From contig NC_073696.1 of assembly GCF_029784165.1 (NCBI RefSeq), positions 248,739,971 through 248,803,970 on the forward strand: DNA of 64,000 nt, given 5' to 3'. Below the pieces are notes generated by a model that was given only the letters and a program-made list of their open reading frames with translations, was not told where the DNA came from and did not search any database. The position numbers and the translations under genes are program-made. Source of the DNA: Wyeomyia smithii. Taxonomy: Eukaryota > Arthropoda > Insecta > Diptera > Culicidae. This document shows, piece by piece, positions 47,883 to 58,429 of the stretch; position 1 is the stretch's first letter; each line of letters opens with the position of its first letter.

Positions 47883-48432
47883 AAGTGAATACTTCACCGA
47901 ACGTCTAAGTCACGACCTCTCGGCTGCTAGTAGGATCAATCTGGAAGTGTGTCTCCGCAGAACAAACAATGACGATCCAGCTTCGTGTTGTAACACAGTG
48001 GCCGTGGTCTTGTAGATGCCACTTGTTGTTGATTTCCACTCGCTCGATCGTATGGTGGTCAGTGCTGCTAGCGGAGTAACAGCGGTGCGGGGGAATTATT
48101 CTTGCTGATATATCAGCTGCGTATCGGATCACTGGCGGGGTAGCCTGCCCCTACCAGTGTGCAAAAGATGTTTCTGCCGATATATACTGCAGCCTATTGT
48201 TATCGCTCTGCACAAGAACTAACCGACAAAAAAAAAACACCCGTACGATAACTCGTGTATTGTTATTTTGCGACCTCAAACGGAGATGAACAATTAGCGT
48301 CTAATCGAGACGAAAGCAAAACAACGAATGAATGTCAACGATGCTATGCGGAAAAATTTATTCCACTCACTAGACTGTAAATTCTAAAAGTTTTTCGCTA
48401 ACCGCACTGATAACACACTAAATGCCACTCAC

Positions 48433-48816
48433 CTGCGGATAAACCGCTCGACAGGCCGTGATCGTCCTGACAGCCCCATTATCGCTTCCACCTCCGGTCG
48501 CACTAAGCACGCTACTGCTACTGCTGCGGATGCTGAAGCTGCCGCCACTCGCACCACTACTGCTGCTGGAACTTAAACTACCGCTAACGCTACTACTGCT
48601 GATGCTGCTACTGGGTGCCGTAATGAGACTCCACGCATCGCTTATATCACTGAAGTTGTGACCGACAGCCGCGGATGACGCCGCCAGGTCGTCCAGGTCT
48701 TCCCCGCGGAACACGACGGCCGATGCCAGCGGTCTCCGCGATATACTGATCTGCTCGATGACGTCCGAGGCGCAGCAGGAATCCGGATAGGTTCGGTTTA
48801 CGTGAATCGGAAAGTC
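48433..48816 (-). CDS. Tetraspanin exon 5 (rest of the large loop with Ser-rich insert)
   Basis: The acceptor is CTTCCACACAG, the donor is CCGCAG|GTGAGT; 384 bp, phase 0 on both sides. It starts DFPIHVNRTYPDSCC, which gives the PxSCC motif and an N-glycosylation sequon (Asn202-Arg-Thr), and ends ACRAVYPQ, giving the fifth loop cysteine. Between them is an insert of roughly 100 residues that is acidic at first (GEDLDDLAASSAAV) and then almost pure Ser/Gly/Ala. This enlarges the variable part of the loop far beyond the usual size. A 67-codon plus-strand frame over the Ser tract is its antisense shadow. Confidence 0.9.
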
Positions 48817-51346
48817 CTGTGTGGAAGAATGGGCGGAGAGGGGAAGAGTGATTAAATTATACTGCAGCTTCACGGAAGGATACTAATTATATCGGGACGG
48901 GCACTTGTAACACTATCCGAAGTAATAATCCTTCTTCGTGATGCCAACAACGTTGTTCTCTTTATGATTATCATCGCCATCAACATCATCGTCATAATTA
49001 CGAAAGCGACTGAATCACAGATGACAGCTTATGTGATTTTGATTTGGGTGATTCTTAAAAACTGTTGAAATATTGTTTTTACTTACAGTGGAAAAAAAAA
49101 TGAAATTTTATTCATACTAATGCAAACAAAAGGTTGCAACATAATCTAATTTTCAATTATTTTACCTTTACCTTTTTCCTATCTAAATGACCAGCATCAG
49201 AAGTGGAATAAAGCTTACCACACTAACTAAAATATTTTATCTTTGTTCAGGGGTCAGCTGTGTCTTACGTTTGGAATTTTAAGCTCAGCACAAGAAATTT
49301 ATTCCCCCGCTCGTACCAGTTTATCACTGGAAAAGACAGGAAATTCAAGAGTGCCAGCAATAGGGAAGTAATTAAGCTATATTAGATTTCATTTAACGGT
49401 AGCACATCCGCCCCATGCCCCATCCGGTGTACGTATGTCCGTACCTACATAGGCCAGGCTCCAGTTGTGCCTTATGTTGGCTTCGAAGATGCATGAGAAG
49501 TTTACCAGCTGGGATTCATGATTCATTGCTGCAGCAATAAATAGCATAAATTTAAGCATTGCATGATACCATCGCACAACTGGAGCACTACCGTCGGTCG
49601 GGTTGATTGCTCAACTAGTGGGCCCAGACGGGCGACGACGGTTTCTTGCAAGATTTTTGATGACTGTAATCAAATCACATTTTGACGACTGTAATCATTA
49701 CAAGTAATCAAACCTATTGACTGGCTGCGATGACGGCTGGACTGGATGTTCTAGATTATCGATCGTAGAAATCTTTTCGCGGGTAGTAAATTAGATAATT
49801 AGAGGCGGTGCATTTTTGAACAAGGTATTATTTTGCGTTGAAAAAAAAAAACTTACTCCACCAACAGAATTGGAACCTCAAAAAAGTAATTAAAAATCCC
49901 TAATTTTAAACAAGTTATTATCCAAATAATAACTTTATTTGACCAGAGAATTTTCTATGCTAGCAAAACATCTCTAGTCAAGTTAAAAACATTTAGATTT
50001 GTTATCTATAAGCTTTTCGATTTGAAACAGGATTTAGGATTTATGATTTATGATTCTGAATTTCAATTTCAACTTAAGGATTTGTGATTTTCAGAATTGG
50101 GGGTTTCGGGTGATGGTGTTCAAGATTTTCTGATTTTAGGATTTCGAGATTTCAGGATTGTTGAAAGATTTTATGAATCGATGATTCAATGATTTTAAAG
50201 TTTGAGTGTTTCAGGAATTCAGGATTTTGAGATGTTATGGACTTACGATTTTTTCATTTATAAAATAATCGATATTCAAGATTTTGGGATTTCAATAACA
50301 CTAGTTTAAAGGATTTTGGGATTCTAGTATTTTATGGTTATTAGATTTGGGCATCGAGCCATTTTAAAACTTTGGAACTAAATGATTCCATGGTTTTCAG
50401 GTTATGCAGCTTTTAAGATTATTGTCTTATAGGAATTATTGGAAATTTTGCTGATTTAAAGACATAAGGATTAGAAAATTTAAGATTTTAAAAATTCAAG
50501 GAACTTAAAATTGTAGATTCAGGACTCAAAGATTGCAGAATGTAAGACTTTGAGTGTTTACGGATTTAGGTATTTGGTTATTCAGAGATTCAAGCATTTA
50601 AGGATTTGATAATTTGAAGATTCATGATCTTGGCGATTCAATAATTTAATGGTTTGAGGATTTAAGGTGTCAAGTATCCAATGATTTGAGAATTTATGGA
50701 ATTAAATATTCAATGATTTGAGGATTGGAGAATGTCTGAAATTAGTTATTTAGGAATTTTAAGATTTAAGAATTTGATTACTTGAGGATTCAAGAAGTTT
50801 AAAATGTAATGATTTTTAGAGTATAGAGCTTCGTTATATTAAGATGGATGGATTTTAAATTTAAGGATTTCATGATCTTCGGGCCCTTGAATTCGGCATA
50901 CAAAATTCAAATTTCAGAATTTCGTTATTTGTAATTTTTAGGGTTTGGGTGGTATTAGTGTTCAATTATAATTTGACGTTATTACGATATTATGATTTGA
51001 TAGTTTTAAAATTTTATTATTTCATGAGTTGAGGATTCTAGAATATTCAGGATTTTTTTGATTTTATTTTTTCTTGTGATTTGATGATAACACTGGTCAA
51101 CACAGGTTCACTCAAAAAGTTCAAAAGCTCAAACGGGAAAAAATGAAAGATTATTGCTATTAAATCATTCCTGTAAGTTTTGGTGTCCCCACTTTTTTTT
51201 AGAGACTTAAATGAGTTTTCTCGTAAACATAACGTTAGAGCGACGAACCCGGTGAGCAATTACTATTCGACACTCTCCCGTAAGTTGACGCGTTCTGGTA
51301 ATGGCTACGGGCACCAAAATTCATAGAAATGCACACTTGGAAAAAT

Positions 51347-51643
51347 GAACCCAGATTCCCACTAATTAGAAGCTGCTGGGCTGGCAACCTGAAATATAGC
51401 ATTTCTTATGTAAAATTGGTCAATAAATCGGTTTGCGATAGTAACATCCTGTGCAGGGCACGGGAAAAGGTCTATATTTCCAAAAATACACAAAAATAGG
51501 GTGAAAAGGAGCAAAATAGACCATTTTCCGTGCCCTGCACAAAATGAAACTATCACCAATCGATTTATTGACCAATTTTACATAAAAAATGCAATATTTC
51601 AGGTCGCCAGCCCAGCGGCTTCTAATTAGTGGGAATTTGAGTA
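51347..51643. mobile_element. Palindromic MITE, family P, copy 2
   Basis: The ends read ATTCCCACTAATTAGAAGC and GCTTCTAATTAGTGGGAAT. The inside carries the same palindromic CAGGGCACGGGAAAA/TTTTCCGTGCCCTG blocks as the 17.2 kb copy. It interrupts the GGATTT repeat region in the intron between exons 4 and 5. Confidence 0.85.
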
Positions 51644-54534
51644 TAGCTAGCATATTTCATTTTTTTCGATTTGAGCTTTCAAAATACACTTTTTTCATTT
51701 TATCGACCAGTGTTATCTAGTTTCCAGGATTTTGGAATCTTGGTATATTGAGATTTGAGGCTTATCGAATTTCGGGATTTAAGGAGTATTTCAGAACTTT
51801 CAGTATTTTAGAACTTCAATTCACCGGGACACACACAAATCACATAGTTTTGAGGTTTTACACTTTTAGGTTTTAGTCTTGTACGATTTTAGCATAGAGA
51901 GATTTAAGTATTAAGGTATCTCAAGATTTATAGATTTAGTGGGTTAGGGATTCACTGATTTAAGGCTTTAAGTAGTCAAGTATTAACTGATTCTAGAATT
52001 CTAGGAATTTAGTATTTGAGAATTAGAGGATTTCTGGAGTTAGTTTAGGAATTTTATAATTTTCAAGCATTTTATAATTCAATGATTTTTTTTTCATTTT
52101 AGGACATAAGCACTAAATGATTTTAGGCTTTTTGGACCCTAGAATTTGGGACACAGGATATATTTTTTATTATTTTGAATTTTAGGATTTAGGATTCCAT
52201 AATTTGGAGTTTTGGGGTATTAGTGTTTTATGATTTTCGGATCTAAGGATTTTGAAATTTTAGGATTTTTCAAGAGATAGAGGTTGAAGGTATTAAAAAT
52301 TGCAGGAATTAAAGATTCGAGAATTTAAGGATTTAGATTTCATTCAAGTATTTTTTGAGGGATTCAAGCATGCAAGGATTCAGAAATTTAGAGTATAGAG
52401 ATTTAAGAATTCAAGGATTTAAGGATTTGTGGATTTAAAGATACAAGAATTTAAGGATCTCAGGATTTAAGCATTTAAGTAATTGGGGATTTGAGAATTT
52501 AGGTGTTATAGGATTAATGGACTAAAGTGTTTAAAAATTTAGGGATTTAAGGATTAAATGATTTAAGGATTTGAGGATTTAAAGATTGAAGCATTCAAAA
52601 ATTTAAGGATTTAAGGATGCAAGAATTTAAAGAATGAAGAATCTAAGGATTTAAGGCTTTATGGTTTTAAGGATTAAGGGGTTAAAGAATCAAAGGATTT
52701 AAAGATTTTGAGGATTTTAGGATTTATGGAATTTTGTATTTAGGCATTTGAGGATTTTAGTGAATGAGTTTTGGATTATAGTATTTTAGGATTATTGATT
52801 TCAAGGATTTCATTATATTAGAACTTAAGTACCGTGTAATGAGGTGAAATTGATCACCTGAAAATTCGTGATAAAAAATACTAATCAAAAGATATTGCTC
52901 TTACAACACTAGGCAATGTTAACGTGTCCTTAAACGCAACTTTTGCATGATTCACATACCTGTTGAAGTTGACCCTTATATGCCCGGTGCAATTTTTCAT
53001 ATTTTCGTAAAATTCTTCTAACTCAGTCAAAACTCAATCAAATTTGATCAAACAAGTTACCAAATAACAAAACAAAAAGGAATTGAATTTACTTAAAGTA
53101 ATCTTAGTTAGGGGTTAATTACGTTAAATTTGGAGAAGTGAGTTTAGTTTTATAAAAGCTCAAAAAATGTAATTTTCAACAATGATCAGTTCATACCATT
53201 AAAGAAATACTGATGAACTGGCAGGAAACCACAAAGAATTTCATTTCAGAGCTAGTTTTTGAGCTTTTGAAACAAACCGAATTGAAATCGGTCCAACGAC
53301 GATCAAACAAGAGCAAATTTAGCAAAAAGCAGCTCGTGAACCAAAATAAACAAGTTTTAACCTGAAATATCGTTATTTTCGTTTCCAAACTAGCTGTAAA
53401 TGATATTTTTCAGCACAGAAATCATCATTTATCTCTAGCATATAAAAAAAAGCACTTTGCCAAAAGAATGTATGGATTTCAATGGTAATCAATTTCACCC
53501 CAATTTACCTCATAGTACCTTATAGGATTATCGAATTTATTTCATTAAGTAGACAATATAAATTTCACCAATAGCCAGAGAGGTTTACTGGAGCACATAC
53601 CAGTACTTGTTTTAAAATTATACTATTTCGGGAAAAATGTACAAAAGGCTAGTTAATTGGGAATTGTTATAAAAAAATAAACAATTTCAACCCCGTTCAG
53701 GACTTTAGATTTGCAATCTGAAATTTTAAAATTAATGTAATTAGTGCGTGAAGTGTTTTACAATTTTAAATTAAGGTTTCAGCATTTTAAGACTTCAGGA
53801 TTTCTGGGTTTCGGGATTTAAGCATTTTATGACTTTAGAATTTTTGAGTTGATGGTTTTTGAAATTTTAGAATTTGAGGATTTAAGTGTCTCAGGGTCTA
53901 TGATTTTTAGAACTTTAGATATATGGATTATTGGAGTTGAGATTTGTGATTTAGAGTTTCGGGATGCTAGGGTTTTGTATTGTAGGTTCTTGGATTCTAG
54001 TGTTTTTAAATTTTAGATTCTAGGATTCTGGTATTTTCAGATTTGCGGTTTCAGAATTTTACAATGTTAGTGTTTTAAGATATTATTTTATGTTTTATAA
54101 TTGAGAACGCAGGGGTTTTATATTTTCAAGATTGTTGGACCTCGGAACTTTACATTTTTGAGTTTTGAGTTTTGCGAATTAGGTAATTCAGGATTATTAG
54201 TATTGAGGAGTTTCAGGATTTTGGAATGTCATGATTTCTAAACTAAAGAGTTTGGAATTTTTGGGATTTTAGGGTTTTGAGATGTATGATTTTGGGATTT
54301 CATTAATGATCCTACGATTTCATGATTGATGGATTTAAGGATGCGTTTAAAATTTTTGTAATTTTTGATTTTTGAAAATAGAGATAAAATTAGTTTCGAA
54401 CTTTAGGGTTTAAGCTATTCGAATTAAGGATTTGGGACCTATTTCTAAAGTTCGTTAAAATGCAGTGTTTGAATTTTATCAATTAAAAATTGGAGTAGTA
54501 AGGTTTTTGGATTTGTAAGAGTATAGAATTTTTT

Positions 54535-54723
54535 CCTAGCTTGCCTTGAGATACGATGCGGATACAAGTGCTAGATGCTGATACGATGCAAGATACAAGC
54601 CGGTCTTCGTGTGTTCGAATCCCGACTTGGGAGAACTAACAGCTGTCAGTAGGATAGCTGCGTTAACCTCGAAACCGTCCTGTACACTAACAGTTGGCTG
54701 CATTGTGGTTTTACTTTGCTTTT
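54535..54723 (+). mobile_element. tRNA-derived SINE, family A, copy 4 (diverged)
   Basis: It has CTTGAGATACGATGC, TGTTCGAATCCCGACTTGGG and CCTGTACACTAACAGTTGGC in the same order as the other copies, with a local duplication of ATACGATGC near the A box and a truncated 3' part ending in TTTGCTTTTTAGGG. It sits in the GGATTT repeat region. Confidence 0.75.
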
Positions 54724-56146
54724 TAGGGAAAATAAAACTTTAGGATTTTTACTTTTGTGGACTTCAGAATCTAAGGATTTTACGTTTTTATAACTAAAAG
54801 CTTTTAGAAGGTGTCGGACTATTGACGTTTAAAATATTCACAGAATGTAGGATCTATGATTTTCGATGCAGAGTTTAATATTTTGTCAGTTCGAGGTTTC
54901 AGATTTCTAAAACTTGGGACTTGAGATGTAGGATTTAAAATACAACATTACAGTTCTACTAAGGATTTCAGGGTTAACAATTTAACATTAAGGATTTTAG
55001 TTTTAGTAGTAAGTTATTAGAATTTTAGGATTGCGGGATTTTGGGATCTTATAACGTAATGATTTTGAAATTTTTGGTATTTTAGGCTTTGGAATTTTAT
55101 GATTTAGATATCTAAGAATCTTAGGGTTCAAGAATTAGGATTTCTCGAATTTCGTATTTTTTGGATTCAAGAATTAGGTTTTAAAATTTATTATTTAGGA
55201 TTTAAAGTTTAAGATTTTGGAGTTTTAGGCTTTCAGTGTTTTAGATACTTTCATGGATTTTTTGGTTTTGAATTTTTGAATTTTGAGATTTTAGAGTTTC
55301 GCGACTTAGGAATTTTTGAGATTTAGGATTTATGGGTTGAGATTTAAAATTTGGGATTGAGTATTTAATATTTAGGGTTGTTAGGAGATAACTGCAGGGT
55401 TTACAATTAAAAGTCTTAAGACTCTAAGATCTGTGGGTTTCTGGATTGTGGGAATTTAGAATATAAGAACAAACGCGTCTTAGAATCTAAGAATTTGGAA
55501 TTTTCGATTTCTGGTATCTTGAATTTGAGACTCCGTGTTTAGTCTCTCGAGATCCTGGGGTGTCAAGGTTCTAATTTTTTTGAATTTTTCGATTTTACAA
55601 TTGCATCAAGGCTTTCCTGTTTTGCTAGTATTCCACGATTTTCAGATTTAAGATTCCCCAATTTTGTGTTTTAAAATTTCAAGATTTGGTGTTTGAGATT
55701 TCACAAGTTTCATGTATTGAAGATTTTTGGATCTTAGAACTTTAGATTTTGGAGTTTTAGGGATTAGGAATTTGGGAATAATATAATTCTTAGACAGTAG
55801 ATTTCAGGATTTTGGAATTTCACGATTTTAAAACTATGATAAGAACTCCGAGATTTTGTAATTTGATTGATAATTTTGAGATTTTGAAATTTTATGGTCC
55901 TACAATTTTACACGCAAAAGTTGGATGGTGCGAAACCAGTACAAAATTGTGCGTTTTACCGCAATTGTTGATGTAGTTTGGAACAAGTAAAATGATTGCG
56001 TGATGGGCATAACGCAAATCATTCTCTGACGTTTTTTTTTCAATGTATTTAGCAGCTCCAAACTTCTACACATAACAAATTTACAGCTGGTTTTAGTATC
56101 GTCATGTTGTTTTGTACTGGTATTGATAATATTTTTTTTAATTTGT

Positions 56147-56182
56147 ATTGTGCCGTGTCAAATAAATGCTGTGAAAAAAAAA
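56147..56182 (+). repeat. Possible 3' stub of a related non-LTR element
   Basis: The string GTGCCGTGTCAAATAAA followed by an A run repeats the 3' end of the disabled element near 42525 on the minus strand. Beyond this short string the similarity is poor. It may be a severely 5'-truncated insertion on the plus strand. Confidence 0.35.
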
Positions 56183-57259
56183 ATCGGGATTCAGGGTTTG
56201 CGAGTTGGAATTTAAGATACAGGATTCAGAATTTAGGATCTTCAAATTTCCCGTTTTTGAGATTAAGGATTAAGGATTCTAGAGCTTAAAATGAACGATT
56301 CAGCCAATTAGGATTATATGATTGTAGGACAACTGGACATTTTAATCAGGATGCAAATCTTCATTTAGACCCATTTACATATAAAGAACGACTTTGGACG
56401 AACTTGAAGTCCTTAGCAGTGCTACAACTTTCTGGAAGAGAGCATTGCCCAGACTGATGGATCTTGGGATTCCATTACTTTAGGATCTTGAATGTTGAGA
56501 TTTTTTGTAAGGTATCAATAATTAGTTAGCTGATTGTAAAACAATTTTTTTACAATGTTTTTAAATTTTGCAATTCTGTTTTGTAAATCAAAGGTTTTGT
56601 GGCTGAAATATGATACTTTGTGGTGCTTAATTTTGAATTTAGCTGACATTACAGTTCAGTCTAAACGTGCTGTTTTGAATTTTAGGTTTGCTCCCTACTA
56701 TAAAATCTTAATTTTACATTGTATATGGTGATTCTGCATTGCAATTCAAAGCCAGTCCCAGTCCCTCTAAAGCGCTCGATTGACGATGATTGATAGGTAA
56801 ATTACTGCACACGAATCTGGTTGAGGTTCACTGCAAATATTTTCGCAGAAACCTCGAGTCACGCTTTCCTATGTTTTTGTTAGTACAGGTTGAGTAGCAT
56901 ATAAAATATCGAAAATTGATCACGCCGGGGCTCATTTGACTGCGCGAGCCTCTGGCTTTGTGTTGGTAGCGTTTCACAACGCACGTAAAACTGCATTCAA
57001 ACGCCAACGGTTAATTAAATTTCCATCAGCGTTCCAGCATGTAAATTTGGCGTATCTTCCACCACATACTGCGTAGTGGTTTAGTATCAAACTGGGCACT
57101 GCCAGCGGTCACGGATGTTGTCTGGTTCTAAATCGAGCGTTGTCGATGATGATGATGATGGCGATGATAATAACGTTTCCAGTTCCGGAACGAAGGACAG
57201 CGTGCATGTAGCCGGCACGTGTGGTTCGCCGAGCCGGAACCCAAATCGTTCATACTTAC

Positions 57260-57359
57260 TTGTGGCCCAGATACCCCGCAGCATCGTCCCTCGTTCTGCA
57301 GCCGATCCCAGAGGTCTGTTAATTCGATTGAATTTCCATATTCATGGGCTAGGCGATTC
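57260..57359 (-). CDS. Tetraspanin exon 4 (CCG motif of the large loop)
   Basis: This 100 bp exon is too short to stand out as an open frame and was found by searching for the missing CCG block. The acceptor is AACACACAG, the donor is CACAA|GTAAGT, phase 2 in and phase 0 out. It encodes NRLAHEYGNSIELTDLWDRL then QNEGRCCGVSGPQ. This is the typical large-loop sequence that precedes the family-defining CCG disulphide motif. Joined to the next exon it reads CCGVSGPQ-DFPIHVNRT, with no frame break. Confidence 0.92.
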
Positions 57360-57991
57360 CTGTGTGTTTGCGTAGGAAAGGAAAAGACAAGGAATGAAAG
57401 AAAATTGTTTAATACATTGTGTCAGCAGTGACGGGAGGTTAGTCCCGCCGCCGTAGGTGGGTTAGGGGTCGTCAGCAGAGATGAAGTTCCTGTGGTGGAA
57501 ATCTTTTTCTTTTCGGTAAATTGGTTCATATCTGTCTGTTTGTATTGCATATGCAGGCTTGTGTGCCTGTTTGTTCGGTTCGGTTCGGGTGTGTTCATTG
57601 GACTGATAATGTTCTGTGTCTGCTTTCGGGCAGACAGGGATTGGGTTGGTGTGTCCGGACATGTAATCAGATAAGCTGTTGCTTCCTTGGTCACTATATC
57701 AGAACTTAGTTCCGGTTGAGATGAGCAAAATGGTCATTGATGTGTAATTCTATCTGGCTGTTTTGTAACATGATGCAAAATGAACGTCGGAAGCATTTGC
57801 TTCCGGGGGCTGGATTTAATGTAGTATCAAAAAGTCTTAGTACACGTAAAACACACAAAGTAGACTTAGTTTCGTGTTGTGAAATCGTTTCGTTGTGGAT
57901 GAATTAGACACCTAATAATATTTTACACTTACAAAAGTGTTTTGATGGAAATTTGTTCAAAATGTGTTTCATACAATCTGATCGTTCTTAC

Positions 57992-58157
57992 CTCAGCATC
58001 GGCTGCAGATCGTTCATTACCCTGTCAAATTTGAACATCCAGAATATGCCTAACATTGCGTCGCCTATTAACAATACGAGTAAAAGCAACCAGTAAGCGT
58101 TTAGTAATTTCTCCGATAGTCGTAAGGCACCAAGACACCCTATCAGTTGTAAGAAAC
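57992..58157 (-). CDS. Tetraspanin exon 3 (second and third membrane segments)
   Basis: The acceptor is CGGTTACAG and the donor is CTGAG|GTAAGA. The exon is 166 bp, phase 1 in and phase 2 out. It completes segment 2 with FLQLIGCLGALRL, a version of the conserved tetraspanin G-C/F-x-G-A block at the inner end of segment 2. It then encodes segment 3 (LLNAYWLLLLVLLIGDAMLG, residues 124-148) and the start of the large loop with the acidic/polar run FDRVMNDLQPML. The acidic residue inside segment 3 (Asp) is at a place where tetraspanins carry a conserved Glu/Gln. Confidence 0.93.
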
Positions 58158-58245
58158 CTGTAACCGGAAGTGTTAAAAGAACGATTATCAGTAGCACAGT
58201 GTAGAACTGTTTTTTTATTTCTCACTGGGAGGATTGGTGGCTTAC

Positions 58246-58421
58246 CTGATTGCACCAGTAGCGCGAGGTACGCGTAGATGAAGCTCGGCTGCGTTAGACT
58301 GAGCCCCGTCACCAGCAAGCGCCTGTAGTCGGAGAGTAGAATTTTTCCCGCAACGCCACAGAATACAATTACCGCCATCAAGAGCACAGCGTTGCACGTG
58401 TAGATCCACAATCTGTAGTAC
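58246..58421 (-). CDS. Tetraspanin exon 2 (first membrane segment, small loop, start of second)
   Basis: The acceptor is TTTCCACAG and the donor is TCAG|GTAAG. The exon is 176 bp, phase 2 in and phase 1 out. It encodes RYYRLWIYTCNAVLL followed by a hydrophobic stretch rich in Val, Ala, Phe and Cys (residues 52-77), a short small extracellular loop with DYRRLL, and the first part of segment 2 (SFIYAYLALLVQS). The basic/aromatic residues and a cysteine before segment 1 match the usual tetraspanin layout, where juxtamembrane cysteines are palmitoylated. The two adjacent exons are separated by an intron of only 88 bp. Confidence 0.9.
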
Positions 58422-58429
58422 CTGTGGAA

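Larger units (their letters stand above)
42510..48190 (-). mobile_element. Nearly full-length, disabled I-group non-LTR retrotransposon
   Basis: It has a gag-like ORF1 with three zinc knuckles, then ORF2 with apurinic-type endonuclease, reverse transcriptase, RNase H and a C-terminal Cys/His segment, all on the minus strand. A C-terminal RNase H excludes the Jockey and CR1 clades and points to the I/Loner/LOA/R1 group. It is inserted in the same orientation as the tetraspanin, in the intron between exons 5 and 6, about 240 bp after the exon 5 donor. The 3' end is placed near 42510, where the unit ends in a TGTCAAATAAA-like string. The 5' end is placed only roughly, near 48.2 kb. A TAA-rich microsatellite (47760-47880) and a G tract (47684-47698) lie in the region taken as its 5' UTR. 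I saw no clear target-site duplication. Confidence 0.85.
49960..55850 (+). repeat. Degenerate GGATTT-type short tandem repeat region
   Basis: Over most of about 6 kb the sequence is built of imperfect 8-12 bp units such as TTTAAGGATTT, TTTAGGATTT, GAGGATTTAA and GATTTTGGGATT. It is interrupted by MITE P copy 2, by more ordinary sequence at about 52830-53690, and by a SINE. It fills much of the intron between exons 4 and 5 and carries no coding frame. Confidence 0.85.

Noticed and set aside
48458..48661. Leu-rich plus-strand frame
   Set aside because: It is the antisense of the Ser-rich insert of exon 5.
49960..55850. Telomeric TTAGG repeat
   Set aside because: TTAGG occurs only inside degenerate longer units, never as a clean tandem array, and Diptera lack the canonical TTAGG telomere.
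57087..57284. 65-codon minus-strand frame containing LRGIWATSKYERF
   Set aside because: It overlaps exon 4 in another frame and runs across its donor site; the splice-matched frame with CCG is far better.
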